From Sphingobacterium paludis (lineage in GTDB: Bacteria > Bacteroidota > Bacteroidia > Sphingobacteriales > Sphingobacteriaceae): a stretch of DNA of 64,000 nt. The position numbers and the translations under genes were made by a program. Each line of letters starts with the position of its first letter. Within the stretch, counting starts at the first letter, position 1. The notes beneath the pieces are model-generated. The model was given only the letters and a program-made list of their open reading frames with translations. It did no database searches and was not told where the DNA came from. Where the stretch lies: assembly GCF_004364125.1 (NCBI RefSeq), contig NZ_SNZV01000004.1, forward strand, positions 186,001 through 250,000, in the 5' to 3' direction. Shown piece by piece: positions 1-9,047 of this stretch.

Positions 1-2185
1 CGACCCTGTTACCCAAACACGTGCTACGGAACGCACCTTATGGCAGGCATATCCAAATGAGCGCAAAAACTTTTTCGACACCGGAACAACCTTTACCAAT
101 TCCGTGAGTTTGGATGGAGGTAATGACAAGACACAGATTAGGTTTTCGTTCACCGATTTGCGGAATAAATGGATTATCCCCAATACGGGCTATGAGCGTA
201 ATAACGTTTCTTTGACCGCCGGACATAGCGTAACCGATAAATTGCGGATACAAACGCGAATTAATTACCGTCAAAACCGCAGCGACAACTTGCCATCTAC
301 CGGTTATAATAACCAATCCTTAATGTACTGGAATGCTTTCTGGCAACCGAATGCTTCGCTGGATTGGTTAACAAACTATTGGCAGATCGGGCAAGAAAAT
401 ATGGTACAAAATTATCCCTTCAGTAGCTTGGTTGATAATCCGTATTTGATTACCAACGAGATGTTGAATAAGAACAAGCGACATGGCTTGACGGGAAGTA
501 TCGATGCTACGTACAAATTTTCCAAAAACTGGGATATTTTGGTTAGAACAACCATGGACTTAAATGCGGAAAATAGAAGCCAACAACGTCCTTGGGATAC
601 CGAAAAGTTTAAAAAGGGAATGTATCGCACGCAGACCATCAATAGCACAGAAACAACCTCGGATGTGATGTTGACTTACAATAAGGAAATCACACCTGAT
701 CTTAAGCTAAGATTGACGGCAGGGGGAAGCACAAGAAGGCGTGAAAGCAATTTAGAAAGGAACAGCGCTGACTCTCTGGCTTACCCCGGTATATTCAACC
801 TGGGCAATGCCGCAGGCAACCTTGTTAGCACGCCCGAGAGACAGGCACAAGTGACCAATAGCCTCTATGGTTTGGGAACCTTATCTTTCAGAGATTATCT
901 CTTTGCGGACTTTTCCTACAGAAATGATTGGAACAGCGCGCTGGCATCGCCGATCAGTAAAGGGAAGCCGTTTCAATACCCCTCCCTCAATGTAAGTTTT
1001 GTTTTGTCTGATGTCGTGCGTTTACCTAAGCAATTTTCGCTGGTTAAGTTTCGGGGTTCAGTTGCTGGCGTAGGAAGTGGATCCGATGATCCCTACTTAA
1101 CATCTTACAACTACAACATCGAACCAATTTTCCCTGGAGGCCGATCTAATCCAACCAATATGCCTAATTTAAATTTGCAGCCGCTGTATACCACCAGCTA
1201 TGAAGCCGGGACCGATATATCGATGTTTGCAGGACGATTCTTCTTGAATATGACTTATTACACGAGTAAGACGTCCGACCAACATCTACGAGCAACGGTG
1301 GATAGGGCATCCGGTGCTAGTACGATTTTAGTCAATGCAGGTTTAATTCAAAACAGCGGTTTGGAGATCGAATCGCGCATTATGCCCATACGGAAAGAAA
1401 ACTTTCAATGGACAGTGAGCCCGACGTTCAGTACGAATAAAAATAAGGTGCTGGAACTGACGGATAATTTGAATGAAATGATCCTTCAAAATGGTCCGGG
1501 AAGTAGGGGGGCTATTATTGCAAAAGTTGGTGCACGGATGGATGATCTTTACGGACGCGGCTACGAGCGTGCTCCGGATGGACAGATTGTTTATGAAAAT
1601 GGTCTGCCGCAATTGACGGATACCATGCAGTATATCGGTCAAACGAACCCAGCGTGGCGTGTTGGTTTACACAATGAATTCCGTTATAAGCAGTTTCGTT
1701 TAGGTTTTATGTTTGATGCGCAATTTGGCGCGGTCGGCTACTCGTTGACCTCGGCCGTGCACGGCGAGCAAGGGAAAACGAAAAATACGCTGCCGGGCCG
1801 CTACAACGGTATTATCGGAAATGGCGTTATTGCCAACGGCGACGGCACCTACCGCCCGAATGATGTGATTGCGACCAATGTTTGGGATTATTATAACGCC
1901 CATTTAGGAAGGGATAACGTCGAGGGAACATCCTATTCAACCGACTTCTTAAAGCTCCGCGAATTACGCTTCGACTATACGCTAAGTCCATCGGTGTTAT
2001 CCCACATAGGACTGCAGCGTGCTTCCGTAGGTGTGTTTGGCCGAGATCTATTTATTTGGTCGAGCTGGCCTGCTTTCGATCCAGAGTTTGGAACATTGGG
2101 TAACGGTGATATCACGCGCGGGTTTGAGTTGGGACAGTTCCCTGCAACGCGTACATTCGGAGTGAACCTTGTTATTGGATTATAA
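1..2185 (+). CDS. SusC/RagA-type TonB-linked outer membrane receptor, 5' end cut by window
   Basis: The open frame runs from base 2 without a stop before 2185, so the gene begins outside the window; the GTG at 104 is internal. About 727 codons remain, which is the beta-barrel part of a receptor usually near 1000 residues; the carboxypeptidase-like domain, TonB box and plug lie upstream. Alternating aromatic barrel strands, an inserted loop with TSYNYNIEPIFPGGRSNPTN, and a C-terminal strand ending FGVNLVIGL fit the SusC/RagA family. Such proteins form the TonB-energised channel of a SusCD pair that imports glycans or peptides across the outer membrane. A SusD-like partner starts 7 bases after the stop, and two further exported proteins follow, so this is the head of a small uptake operon. 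The substrate cannot be read from the sequence. Confidence 0.93.
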   Translation, partial: DPVTQTRATERTLWQAYPNERKNFFDTGTTFTNSVSLDGGNDKTQIRFSFTDLRNKWIIPNTGYERNNVSLTAGHSVTDKLRIQTRINYRQNRSDNLPSTGYNNQSLMYWNAFWQPNASLDWLTNYWQIGQENMVQNYPFSSLVDNPYLITNEMLNKNKRHGLTGSIDATYKFSKNWDILVRTTMDLNAENRSQQRPWDTEKFKKGMYRTQTINSTETTSDVMLTYNKEITPDLKLRLTAGGSTRRRESNLERNSADSLAYPGIFNLGNAAGNLVSTPERQAQVTNSLYGLGTLSFRDYLFADFSYRNDWNSALASPISKGKPFQYPSLNVSFVLSDVVRLPKQFSLVKFRGSVAGVGSGSDDPYLTSYNYNIEPIFPGGRSNPTNMPNLNLQPLYTTSYEAGTDISMFAGRFFLNMTYYTSKTSDQHLRATVDRASGASTILVNAGLIQNSGLEIESRIMPIRKENFQWTVSPTFSTNKNKVLELTDNLNEMILQNGPGSRGAIIAKVGARMDDLYGRGYERAPDGQIVYENGLPQLTDTMQYIGQTNPAWRVGLHNEFRYKQFRLGFMFDAQFGAVGYSLTSAVHGEQGKTKNTLPGRYNGIIGNGVIANGDGTYRPNDVIATNVWDYYNAHLGRDNVEGTSYSTDFLKLRELRFDYTLSPSVLSHIGLQRASVGVFGRDLFIWSSWPAFDPEFGTLGNGDITRGFELGQFPATRTFGVNLVIGL

Positions 2186-2192
2186 TACATGA

Positions 2193-3665
2193 ATGATGAA
2201 GATAAGACTTATTAAACGATCAATATACATGCTTGGCCTGAGTTTGGCGACGCTCACGCTAGTACCTTCCTGCAACAAGAACTTTCAGGAGATCAATACC
2301 AACCCAAATACCAGTCCGCGGGTGCAACCAGAAAACTTACTGGCACCGGCAATTACCAAAGTGGTTGGCTACAACATGAGCCGCAGCCAACGGATCACCA
2401 ACGAGCTGATGCAGGTGACCGTTAATATGGGCGATAGTGACGGACGGATCTTCCGCTATGATATACAGACCAGTGAAGCCGATTATATGTGGAACAACCT
2501 GTATCTACAGCTGCGCAACTTTCGGGATATCTACGAGTTTGGTGAAGAACTCAACCAGCCGGAATATATGGCTATTGCACAGATTTGCGAAGCGTGGATA
2601 TTTTCAATCCTGACGGATATCTACGGTGATATTCCGTTCAGCGAAGCCTTACGTGCAAAAGATCTCAATGCTGTGCGTCCAGTGTTTGATAAGCAGCAGG
2701 ATATTTATCCTGCGTTGTTTGCGAAACTGGAAGAAGCTAATACCTTACTGCGTGGGTTAAGTCCTACGTTTAAGATCAATGGCAACGCCGATCCTATTTT
2801 TGGCGGCGATACCTGGAAATGGCGTAAGTTCGGTAATTCCTTGTATTTACGCCTGGCATTACGTTTAGCCCATAAAACAGAGTTAAATACAACGGCCATC
2901 ATCAAGAAAATCGTTGATGAATCCCCCCTTGTTTATCCAATCATGATCAATAATGACGATTCCGCGATTTTACGTTGGACCGGCTCTGCACCCTATGTTT
3001 CGCCCTTTGCGACCTGGCGGCCTGCGGATTGGTACGGGCCAAGATCGGCAAGCTTTTTTATTGACAAACTCAATGAACGCAGTGATCCGCGCATCGTCAC
3101 CTGGGTTTCACTGGCAGATGGTGATTATTTTGGCGTGCCGAGTGGCTACCCTGTTGGGCAACCACCGGTGGCGGGATCCGCATTGAACACTGGATTAATG
3201 TCAAACCCGCTGTTGGGAAATATCCTGAATTACGGGGAATTGCAATTGATACTGGCCGAAGCGGCCGTTAAAGGGTGGATCACCGCTCAGCCAGCTCGGA
3301 CATACTATGAGCGAGGGACTGTAGCGGGCATACAGCTTTGGAACCATGCCGTCCCATCTTTTTATCTGACATCGGACTTGGTGGCCTGGGACGATTCGTA
3401 TAGTGAGTTTGAAAAAATGGAGCTTATCCATTTGCAGAAATACTACGCCCTGTTCTTTACGGATATGCAATCTTGGTTTGAATATCGACGTACCGGACAT
3501 CCAGTGTTACCGATACGTTCTGGACACCTCAATGGCGGTAGAATGCCTGCGCGGTTAAATTATCCGGTTTATGTGCAATCCGCCAATCGGGAAAATTATA
3601 CCAAAGCAGTGGCAGAACAAGGTAGGGACGATATTAATACACTGGTATGGTGGCAACGGCCTTAA
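2193..3665 (+). CDS. SusD/RagB-family nutrient-binding lipoprotein (SusD-like_2 type)
   Basis: This 490-residue protein begins with a basic stretch, a hydrophobic segment and a lipobox (LVPSC, Cys about residue 27), followed by NKNFQEINTNPNTSP. That start is typical of the SusD-like_2 branch, surface lipoproteins that form the lid on a SusC channel and bind the substrate. Helical TPR-like segments such as YMAIAQICEAWIFSILTDIYGDIPFSEAL and a C-terminal block with FEKMELIHLQKYYALFFTD support the assignment. It begins 7 bases after the receptor gene, so the two are surely cotranscribed. MMK offers two adjacent ATGs (2193, 2196); the choice does not affect the lipoprotein. The length is normal and there is no sign of damage. 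Confidence 0.93.
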   Translation: MMKIRLIKRSIYMLGLSLATLTLVPSCNKNFQEINTNPNTSPRVQPENLLAPAITKVVGYNMSRSQRITNELMQVTVNMGDSDGRIFRYDIQTSEADYMWNNLYLQLRNFRDIYEFGEELNQPEYMAIAQICEAWIFSILTDIYGDIPFSEALRAKDLNAVRPVFDKQQDIYPALFAKLEEANTLLRGLSPTFKINGNADPIFGGDTWKWRKFGNSLYLRLALRLAHKTELNTTAIIKKIVDESPLVYPIMINNDDSAILRWTGSAPYVSPFATWRPADWYGPRSASFFIDKLNERSDPRIVTWVSLADGDYFGVPSGYPVGQPPVAGSALNTGLMSNPLLGNILNYGELQLILAEAAVKGWITAQPARTYYERGTVAGIQLWNHAVPSFYLTSDLVAWDDSYSEFEKMELIHLQKYYALFFTDMQSWFEYRRTGHPVLPIRSGHLNGGRMPARLNYPVYVQSANRENYTKAVAEQGRDDINTLVWWQRP

Positions 3666-3688
3666 TATTTATTGTAAAACGTACATTG

Positions 3689-5236
3689 ATGAAAAAGTAT
3701 TTAAACTATATCTTTTTGCTACCTCTGCTCATGTTCTTGTTGCAGGCTTGCGAAAAGCGCAATTTTTTGGATGGCACATTGAGTCCTTACATTACCATAG
3801 AAGATGTTAGGCAAATTCATAAGGGGACAGACATACAGATGACGGCCGAGTTGCTCAATCAAGCGCAGCAAACGCGAGGCGTGGTAATCTCGAATACGCA
3901 GTCCGGAAATGTTCCGGAAGGGATGATGATTGTGCAGCAGGTACAGCCGGGTAAGCTGCACGGTATTGCACTTAAAGTCGGAGATATCGCTGCAAATTAT
4001 CGCGTCGGTGATTCCATCTTGGTAAACATTAGCAATAAGCAACTTAAACGAGAGGGTTTCCTTTATGTTGATGCGGTTACCGCGGCAGATATCGAAGTGG
4101 TTGCAACGGTTTCGCAAATATACCGTCGTAACCTGACAGCTTCGGCCATTTACCAACGTCCTAACGAATTCGAAGGTACATATGTGCAAATAATTGGTGG
4201 CGAGATGTTTCCACGACCCGAGCCTGGACAAACCTTCTCAGGCGTAAAACGCATGGTCAATGGAGCTGATACGCTCAATATACGCACCCTCCCTAGCGCA
4301 CCTTTTGCAAATCTTTCTGTTCCACGTAATATCAATGTGCAGGGGATACTTCTTGGAGATTCGGAGAATGCTGCCGTCATGGCGATTTGGCCAAGAATGG
4401 CGTCAGACATTTTGGATATTTCAGATCCGGAGATTCCAGGCGATTTAGGCGCTATGCCGTTGGTGTTTACAGGCTACTGCGCCGACCCTCAGGGGGGTGA
4501 CGGCAACTATGAGTACATCCAGTTGCGTGCAAACGTCGATATTAATTTTGCGGAGATTCCATTTGCCGTGGTGACGACGAATAATGCCGGAGGAAACCAA
4601 CCGAATGCGGGAGCGCCTCCAGGTGCAGGATGGGCAACGGGCGGAGCGCGTACCTTGAAGTTTAACCTTACCGAAGGATCTGTAAGAAAAGGTGAATTTT
4701 TCTACGTGGGCGGTCATCAACGGCGTATTAATGGCGCTAATTCAACCTCTCTTGCTGAGTTAAACTGGGTACGAGCGATACCTTATGCTACCTCGGGTGG
4801 CGATGGTTTGGGTAATTCCAACTCGAATATTTTGGCGAACAGCGGTAATGCAAGTGGTATGGCGCTATTTGTCGGAACCAATATTAATGAGGCTACCGTC
4901 CCAATTGATTTGGTGATGTTTGGCGGTTCTGGTACGGCCACTATCGTTGATTCGGTCAATAATTTAGGGTATCGCGTTGCGAACAACGATCATTATCGTC
5001 CATTTCATCCAGAAACCGGACAAGCGCAGCCTTTCTTCTCGATGGGAACAAATCAGTACCGTATTCCGCATTTTCTACCGGCAGACGTAGGGCTGTTCAT
5101 TCAGCTGGGTGGAGTCTTTAATACAACGACGCGAACTTGGGAAACGGCTCGAAGTTACAATGCCAAGCAGTTGACGAAACAGTCTCCTGCTAGCGATTTG
5201 GAAGTTGGGGAGTTTGTGACCCGACAAACGGAGTAA
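3689..5236 (+). CDS. DUF5689-type outer membrane lipoprotein of the SusCD operon
   Basis: An open frame extends upstream to 3647 and would overlap the SusD gene, but the ATG at 3689 starts a clean lipoprotein signal (MKKYLNYIF...LLQAC) and lies 23 bases after the SusD stop, so I chose it. The mature part opens with TLSPYITIEDVRQIHKG and continues with RGVVISNTQSGNVPEGMMIV, features of the DUF5689 domain found in Bacteroidota, which I believe resembles an OB-fold. The C-terminal half contains FTGYCADPQGGDGNYEYIQLRA, similar to a lamin-tail or choice-of-anchor type beta domain. The molecular function is unknown. Proteins of this type accompany SusCD pairs together with nucleases or phosphatases, so a role as a surface accessory in capturing a phosphorylated substrate is an inference. 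Confidence 0.85.
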   Translation: MKKYLNYIFLLPLLMFLLQACEKRNFLDGTLSPYITIEDVRQIHKGTDIQMTAELLNQAQQTRGVVISNTQSGNVPEGMMIVQQVQPGKLHGIALKVGDIAANYRVGDSILVNISNKQLKREGFLYVDAVTAADIEVVATVSQIYRRNLTASAIYQRPNEFEGTYVQIIGGEMFPRPEPGQTFSGVKRMVNGADTLNIRTLPSAPFANLSVPRNINVQGILLGDSENAAVMAIWPRMASDILDISDPEIPGDLGAMPLVFTGYCADPQGGDGNYEYIQLRANVDINFAEIPFAVVTTNNAGGNQPNAGAPPGAGWATGGARTLKFNLTEGSVRKGEFFYVGGHQRRINGANSTSLAELNWVRAIPYATSGGDGLGNSNSNILANSGNASGMALFVGTNINEATVPIDLVMFGGSGTATIVDSVNNLGYRVANNDHYRPFHPETGQAQPFFSMGTNQYRIPHFLPADVGLFIQLGGVFNTTTRTWETARSYNAKQLTKQSPASDLEVGEFVTRQTE

Positions 5237-5246
5237 ATTTTATAAT

Positions 5247-5282
5247 AGGGGGCTGTTTAATTCATATCCTTTTCAGCCCCCT
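5247..5282 (+). terminator. Hairpin between DUF5689 gene and phosphoesterase
   Basis: Arms at 5247-5255 (AGGGGGCTG) and 5274-5282 (CAGCCCCCT) are perfect 9-base complements around an 18-base loop. The 3' arm is followed by GTATTTGTTTTC, a loose T-rich tract. It may end the SusCD transcript or reduce readthrough into the phosphoesterase that starts at 5311. Confidence 0.6.
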
Positions 5283-5310
5283 GTATTTGTTTTCAACTAA
5301 TAAAGTCTGT

Positions 5311-7308
5311 ATGCTGCTGAAAGAAACAATACACCTTTTCCAACAGAGGAGCGCTTGTTATCTCTTTTTATCATTGCTATTCTTCATTTTTTCTGCTTGC
5401 GGAAAGGAGCTGTCATCAGCAGGTGAATTGCCGCCACCGACGGCGGAGAGCAATAAGCTTGATTTAGGCGATGTTCGTATTCCACTAGTGTGGGATGTAG
5501 TCAAGGAATCCACCACGCAAATTTTAGGACGAGGTTTCCAGATCAACGATGAGATAACGTTTGCGCCATTGGATGGCCTGACAAAATCGTTTAGTATGCG
5601 TATCTCGGAAGCTCAGGAAACGCAGGCCCTGCTCAAGCTGCCCGCAGATTTTGTGGAGGGACGATATACTATCACGGCCTCTCGGGGCAACGCGCAACAA
5701 ACATTGGGCACAAGCAGTTTTAATTTCGTACTCCGGGCTGATATTCCTGATATGGATGGCAAAACTGTCAAAGGCATCATTCATGTTGCAGGAAAGGGAC
5801 TGGGCAACGTCGTCGTATCAGACGGATATGATGTTACCAGAACAAACGAGGAGGGGGTCTATTATCTTAGCTCTAACAAAAGGACAGGTTATGTCTTCGT
5901 TTCCATTCCTGGGAACTATGAGATGGTCAGTACGAATCAAAATCTTCCGCTATTTTATCGGTATCTTAATGCAAATCCAGCTGTTATCGATACCCGCGAC
6001 TTCGAGCTAAAGCCAGTGAACAATGAAAACCATGTTATGCTAGGTTTGGCAGATATGCATCTTGCGAATAGAAATGACGACTTGGCGCAATTCCAAAATG
6101 GATTTATAGCAGATGCCAATCAGCAAATCGCTAACGTACAATCCGAAGGAAAAAAGGTGTATGCATTAACCCTTGGAGACCTCACTTGGGAAACATATTG
6201 GTATAGCAACAGTTTTATGCTTCCCGAATATGTGAAAGAAATTGCAACGCTTAATGCCCCTGTGTTTAACACCATTGGCAATCATGATAATGATCCCTAT
6301 TTTGCGAGCGATTGGCTCTCGGAGAATGCTTACCGTAGAATTTTGGGACCGACCTACTATTCTTTCAATATTGGACAGGTGCATTACATCGTGCTTGACA
6401 ATATAGAATATATCAATTCTGGCGGTGCCAATGGGTCAATCGGAAGTCGTAATTACAATGCAAAATTGGTAGAACAACAGATTGATTGGTTGAAGAAGGA
6501 TCTGGCAACGGTGGATCCGGCTACTCCCATTATTTTGGCCACGCATATTCAATTGCACAATGCGCCCGCAAGCAATGGAAGTTTGCCCGGCTTCCGTATG
6601 AGCAATGGGCAGCAGTTGGTTGATCTGTTCGCTGGTTTTTCCCAAGTACATGTACTGACTGGACACACCCATATAAACAATAACGTCGTAAGGGATAATA
6701 GTTTTATGGAACATAATACGGCAGCTATATGTGCTACCTGGTGGTGGACAGGTAGAAATGGCTACGCCAACAACCACATTGCGCCCGATGGAAGCCCCGG
6801 CGGGTATGCCGTTTGGGATGCGACAGGAAAGGTGTTAAAATGGCGATACAAAGCAATCGGTTATGAAGACAATTATCAATTCCGTTCCTATGATTTGAAT
6901 ACGGTACATATCACCTCCGCAAAGTACGCCCCAGATGTCAATGTCGAGAATCAGCGCCTGGTTACGCAGTATGCGTTTGATTTTGCGCAAGAAAATAAAG
7001 CTAATGAGGTGCTGATCAATGTATGGGGTTATGATCCAAAGTGGACAATCGCCGTCACTGAGCAAGGTGTGTCGCTCCCTGTTCAACGTGTCTCTTCCTA
7101 CGATCCCTTACATATTATCTCGTATGCGATGAAACGGATCAACGTGAATGCAGTGCCTACATTTGATTCATCTAACACATCACATATGTTTAAGGTGAAA
7201 GCGTCCTCAGCAAGCAGCACGTTGCAAATTCGCGTTACCGATCGCTTCGGCAATAGCTATACCGAACAGATGGAGAGGCCAAAGGCTTTTCATTATGCGA
7301 TGCGCTAA
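5311..7308 (+). CDS. Secreted calcineurin-like metallophosphoesterase, three-domain lipoprotein
   Basis: The frame can be opened from a TTG at 5287, but the ATG at 5311 gives a better start: MLLKETIH, then a hydrophobic run ending at the lipobox IFSAC. The order is an IPT/TIG-like beta region (about residues 50-150), a short regulatory beta domain with GKGLGNVVVSDGYDVTRTN, a calcineurin-type phosphoesterase core, and a C-terminal beta domain. Core metal motifs are visible: GLADMHL (DxH), LTLGDLTWE (GD), NTIGNHD (GNHD), LATHIQLH and LTGHTHIN (GHTH). Proteins with the same N- and C-terminal caps occur widely in Bacteroidota and hydrolyse phosphoesters at the cell surface. It lies 74 bases after the DUF5689 gene, behind a hairpin, so it belongs to the locus but may be expressed at a lower level. 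The substrate is unknown. Confidence 0.9.
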   Translation: MLLKETIHLFQQRSACYLFLSLLFFIFSACGKELSSAGELPPPTAESNKLDLGDVRIPLVWDVVKESTTQILGRGFQINDEITFAPLDGLTKSFSMRISEAQETQALLKLPADFVEGRYTITASRGNAQQTLGTSSFNFVLRADIPDMDGKTVKGIIHVAGKGLGNVVVSDGYDVTRTNEEGVYYLSSNKRTGYVFVSIPGNYEMVSTNQNLPLFYRYLNANPAVIDTRDFELKPVNNENHVMLGLADMHLANRNDDLAQFQNGFIADANQQIANVQSEGKKVYALTLGDLTWETYWYSNSFMLPEYVKEIATLNAPVFNTIGNHDNDPYFASDWLSENAYRRILGPTYYSFNIGQVHYIVLDNIEYINSGGANGSIGSRNYNAKLVEQQIDWLKKDLATVDPATPIILATHIQLHNAPASNGSLPGFRMSNGQQLVDLFAGFSQVHVLTGHTHINNNVVRDNSFMEHNTAAICATWWWTGRNGYANNHIAPDGSPGGYAVWDATGKVLKWRYKAIGYEDNYQFRSYDLNTVHITSAKYAPDVNVENQRLVTQYAFDFAQENKANEVLINVWGYDPKWTIAVTEQGVSLPVQRVSSYDPLHIISYAMKRINVNAVPTFDSSNTSHMFKVKASSASSTLQIRVTDRFGNSYTEQMERPKAFHYAMR

Positions 7309-7396
7309 TAAACCTTTGTTTGCCTTATTTCCTATCTCGAAATCTAGAAGCTATGTAAGCGTTATTATCCCCATAGCCGTTAAACTGCCCTTATTC

Positions 7397-7502
7397 TGTT
7401 ACAAAAATCTCCTAAAACTGGGTTTGTTTTGTTACAAAAATGCGTAAATTTGGGTTTATTCTGTTACAATAAAGTACCAAAACTGGGTTTGTTTTGTTAC
7501 AA
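7397..7502. repeat. Array of four TTGT-N-ACAA palindromes every 32-33 bases
   Basis: TGTTACAA occurs at 7397-7404, 7430-7437, 7462-7469 and 7495-7502, with start-to-start distances of 33, 32 and 33. The core is a near palindrome (TTTGT-N-ACAAA). The sequence between copies is also repeated, with CTGGGTTTGTTTT or a close variant before each copy after the first. The last copy ends 20 bases before the ATG of the ATPase. Spacing of about three helical turns would put all sites on one DNA face, as in a cooperative operator. Confidence 0.8.
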
Positions 7503-7522
7503 AGATGTATTAGGCACTAAAC

Positions 7523-8881
7523 ATGGCATTTAAAAGAATCATCCAGGAATACCTTCGGCAGTGGAAGTTAAGTAGTACAAGAAAGCCATTAATTATACGA
7601 GGTGCGCGGCAGGTTGGTAAAACTACCGTCATACGTGATTTTGCGAAGAGCTATACATACCTTGTCGTTCTCAATCTAGAGAAGGCAGCAGACCGTCGCT
7701 TTTTCGACAATTTTGATGATGTGCAAACTATTGCCGAAGCGCTACTTCTAGCTCATAATATTCCTTCATCAGGGTTGCAGGATACACTTTTATTTATTGA
7801 CGAAATTCAGGAAAGTCCGAAGGCCATTCAATTGTTGCGCTACTTTTATGAAGAGATACCCACACTGCATGTTATTAGTGCAGGATCCTTGCTGGAGTTT
7901 GCTATACAACGTGTGCCAAGTTTTCCGGTAGGTCGGGTGGAGTTTTTATATCTGTATCCCATGAATTTTCAAGAGTATTTGGAAGCTTTAGGGAAACAAG
8001 CCCTATTGGAGCAATTGAATGAAGTGCCGGTTAAACCATTTGCACACCATACGTTGATGGATGCCTTTCATCGTTATGCTATCATCGGTGGAATGCCTGA
8101 AGTCATTAAAACGGATCTTGAAGAAAGTAATCTTTCGGATCTTACTAAGATTTATGAAAGTATATGGAGCACCTATAAAAATGATGTAGAAAAATACACA
8201 TCCAGTGACACGGAGAGAAAGGTAATTAAGCATTTGATGGATGTCGCACCCCTATTTATGGATGAGCGAATTAAGTTCCAAGGTTTTGGAAACTCAAATT
8301 ATCGGTCACGGGAAGTTGGAGAGGCATTTAGAACGCTCGACGATGCGAAAATTGTTCGTCTTATCTATCCCACAACAGGTCTTCAACCTCCCTTAAAAGC
8401 AGATTTGAAAAAGTCTCCGCGGTTACAGTTTTTGGATACCGGTTTGGTAAACTATACGCTGGGCATTCAGGCTGAAATGCTTGCTATGTCTGACCTAAAC
8501 AGCGCGTACAAGGGGGCGGTTATACCGCACCTTGTAACGCAAGAATTGATCTCGCTGCAGCATGTTTCGTCGCATGTACCCTACTTTTGGGTCAGGGAAA
8601 AGACGCAGTCTAGTGCGGAAGTAGATTTGCTGTATGCTTACAATAAACTTGTATTGCCCATAGAAATAAAGTCAGGCAGCACTGGTTCCTTAAAATCGCT
8701 CCATCAATTTATTGAGGCAGTAGATCATCCGTATGCCATTCGGATTTACGGAGGCTCTTTCAACGTCGAACAAGCAATTACTCCCAATAAAAAGCCATAT
8801 CTTTTATTGAGTCTACCCTATTATGCCGGGACCATGCTACCCCAATACATTGCTTGGTTTACTAGCAAATACGCGATATAG
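7523..8881 (+). CDS. AAA-family ATPase with DUF4143 domain
   Basis: This 452-residue protein carries a Walker A motif (GARQVGKT, about residues 26-33), a Walker B motif (LLFIDEIQ, about 90-97) and the layout of the AAA_14 plus DUF4143 family. The C-terminal part, SSAEVDLLYAYNKLVLPIEI followed by KSG, resembles a PD-(D/E)xK nuclease-like fold. These proteins are abundant in bacteria and archaea; their cellular role is not established, although defence or plasmid and chromosome maintenance roles have been proposed. The gene stands alone, downstream of the phosphoesterase, and is preceded by the palindrome array at 7397-7502, which probably controls it. Single, repeat-preceded copies suggest that it moves independently of its neighbours. 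It is full length with no visible defect. Confidence 0.9.
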   Translation: MAFKRIIQEYLRQWKLSSTRKPLIIRGARQVGKTTVIRDFAKSYTYLVVLNLEKAADRRFFDNFDDVQTIAEALLLAHNIPSSGLQDTLLFIDEIQESPKAIQLLRYFYEEIPTLHVISAGSLLEFAIQRVPSFPVGRVEFLYLYPMNFQEYLEALGKQALLEQLNEVPVKPFAHHTLMDAFHRYAIIGGMPEVIKTDLEESNLSDLTKIYESIWSTYKNDVEKYTSSDTERKVIKHLMDVAPLFMDERIKFQGFGNSNYRSREVGEAFRTLDDAKIVRLIYPTTGLQPPLKADLKKSPRLQFLDTGLVNYTLGIQAEMLAMSDLNSAYKGAVIPHLVTQELISLQHVSSHVPYFWVREKTQSSAEVDLLYAYNKLVLPIEIKSGSTGSLKSLHQFIEAVDHPYAIRIYGGSFNVEQAITPNKKPYLLLSLPYYAGTMLPQYIAWFTSKYAI

Positions 8882-8969
8882 ATTTCCAATCAGTTGTAAA
8901 GTTGTTTAAAAAGTTCGGTACGAACGTGATCAAGCAATAAGAAGCATGAGGCAGCGATTTTACGGATCT

Positions 8970-9016
8970 AAAAATGCGTCCTTTGCGAAGAAGAATGACA
9001 ACGCAAAGACGCATTT
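8970..9016. terminator. Strong hairpin serving M1 peptidase and ATPase
   Basis: 8972-8987 pairs with 9002-9016 over 15 base pairs with one bulged C, around a 14-base loop. On the minus strand the stem runs into ATTTTTAG, an intrinsic terminator for the aminopeptidase gene. On the plus strand it may also stop transcripts from the ATPase. Confidence 0.8.
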
Positions 9017-9047
9017 AGATTGTTTAGTGACCTTATGAGATAGCCGT

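Noticed and set aside
3719..4231. 170-codon antisense frame in the DUF5689 gene
   Set aside because: It lies wholly inside a well-supported lipoprotein gene and has no recognisable features.
7397..7502. Possible CRISPR array
   Set aside because: Repeat and spacer cannot be separated; the flanks between palindromes are also repeated, there are only four units, and no cas gene is near.
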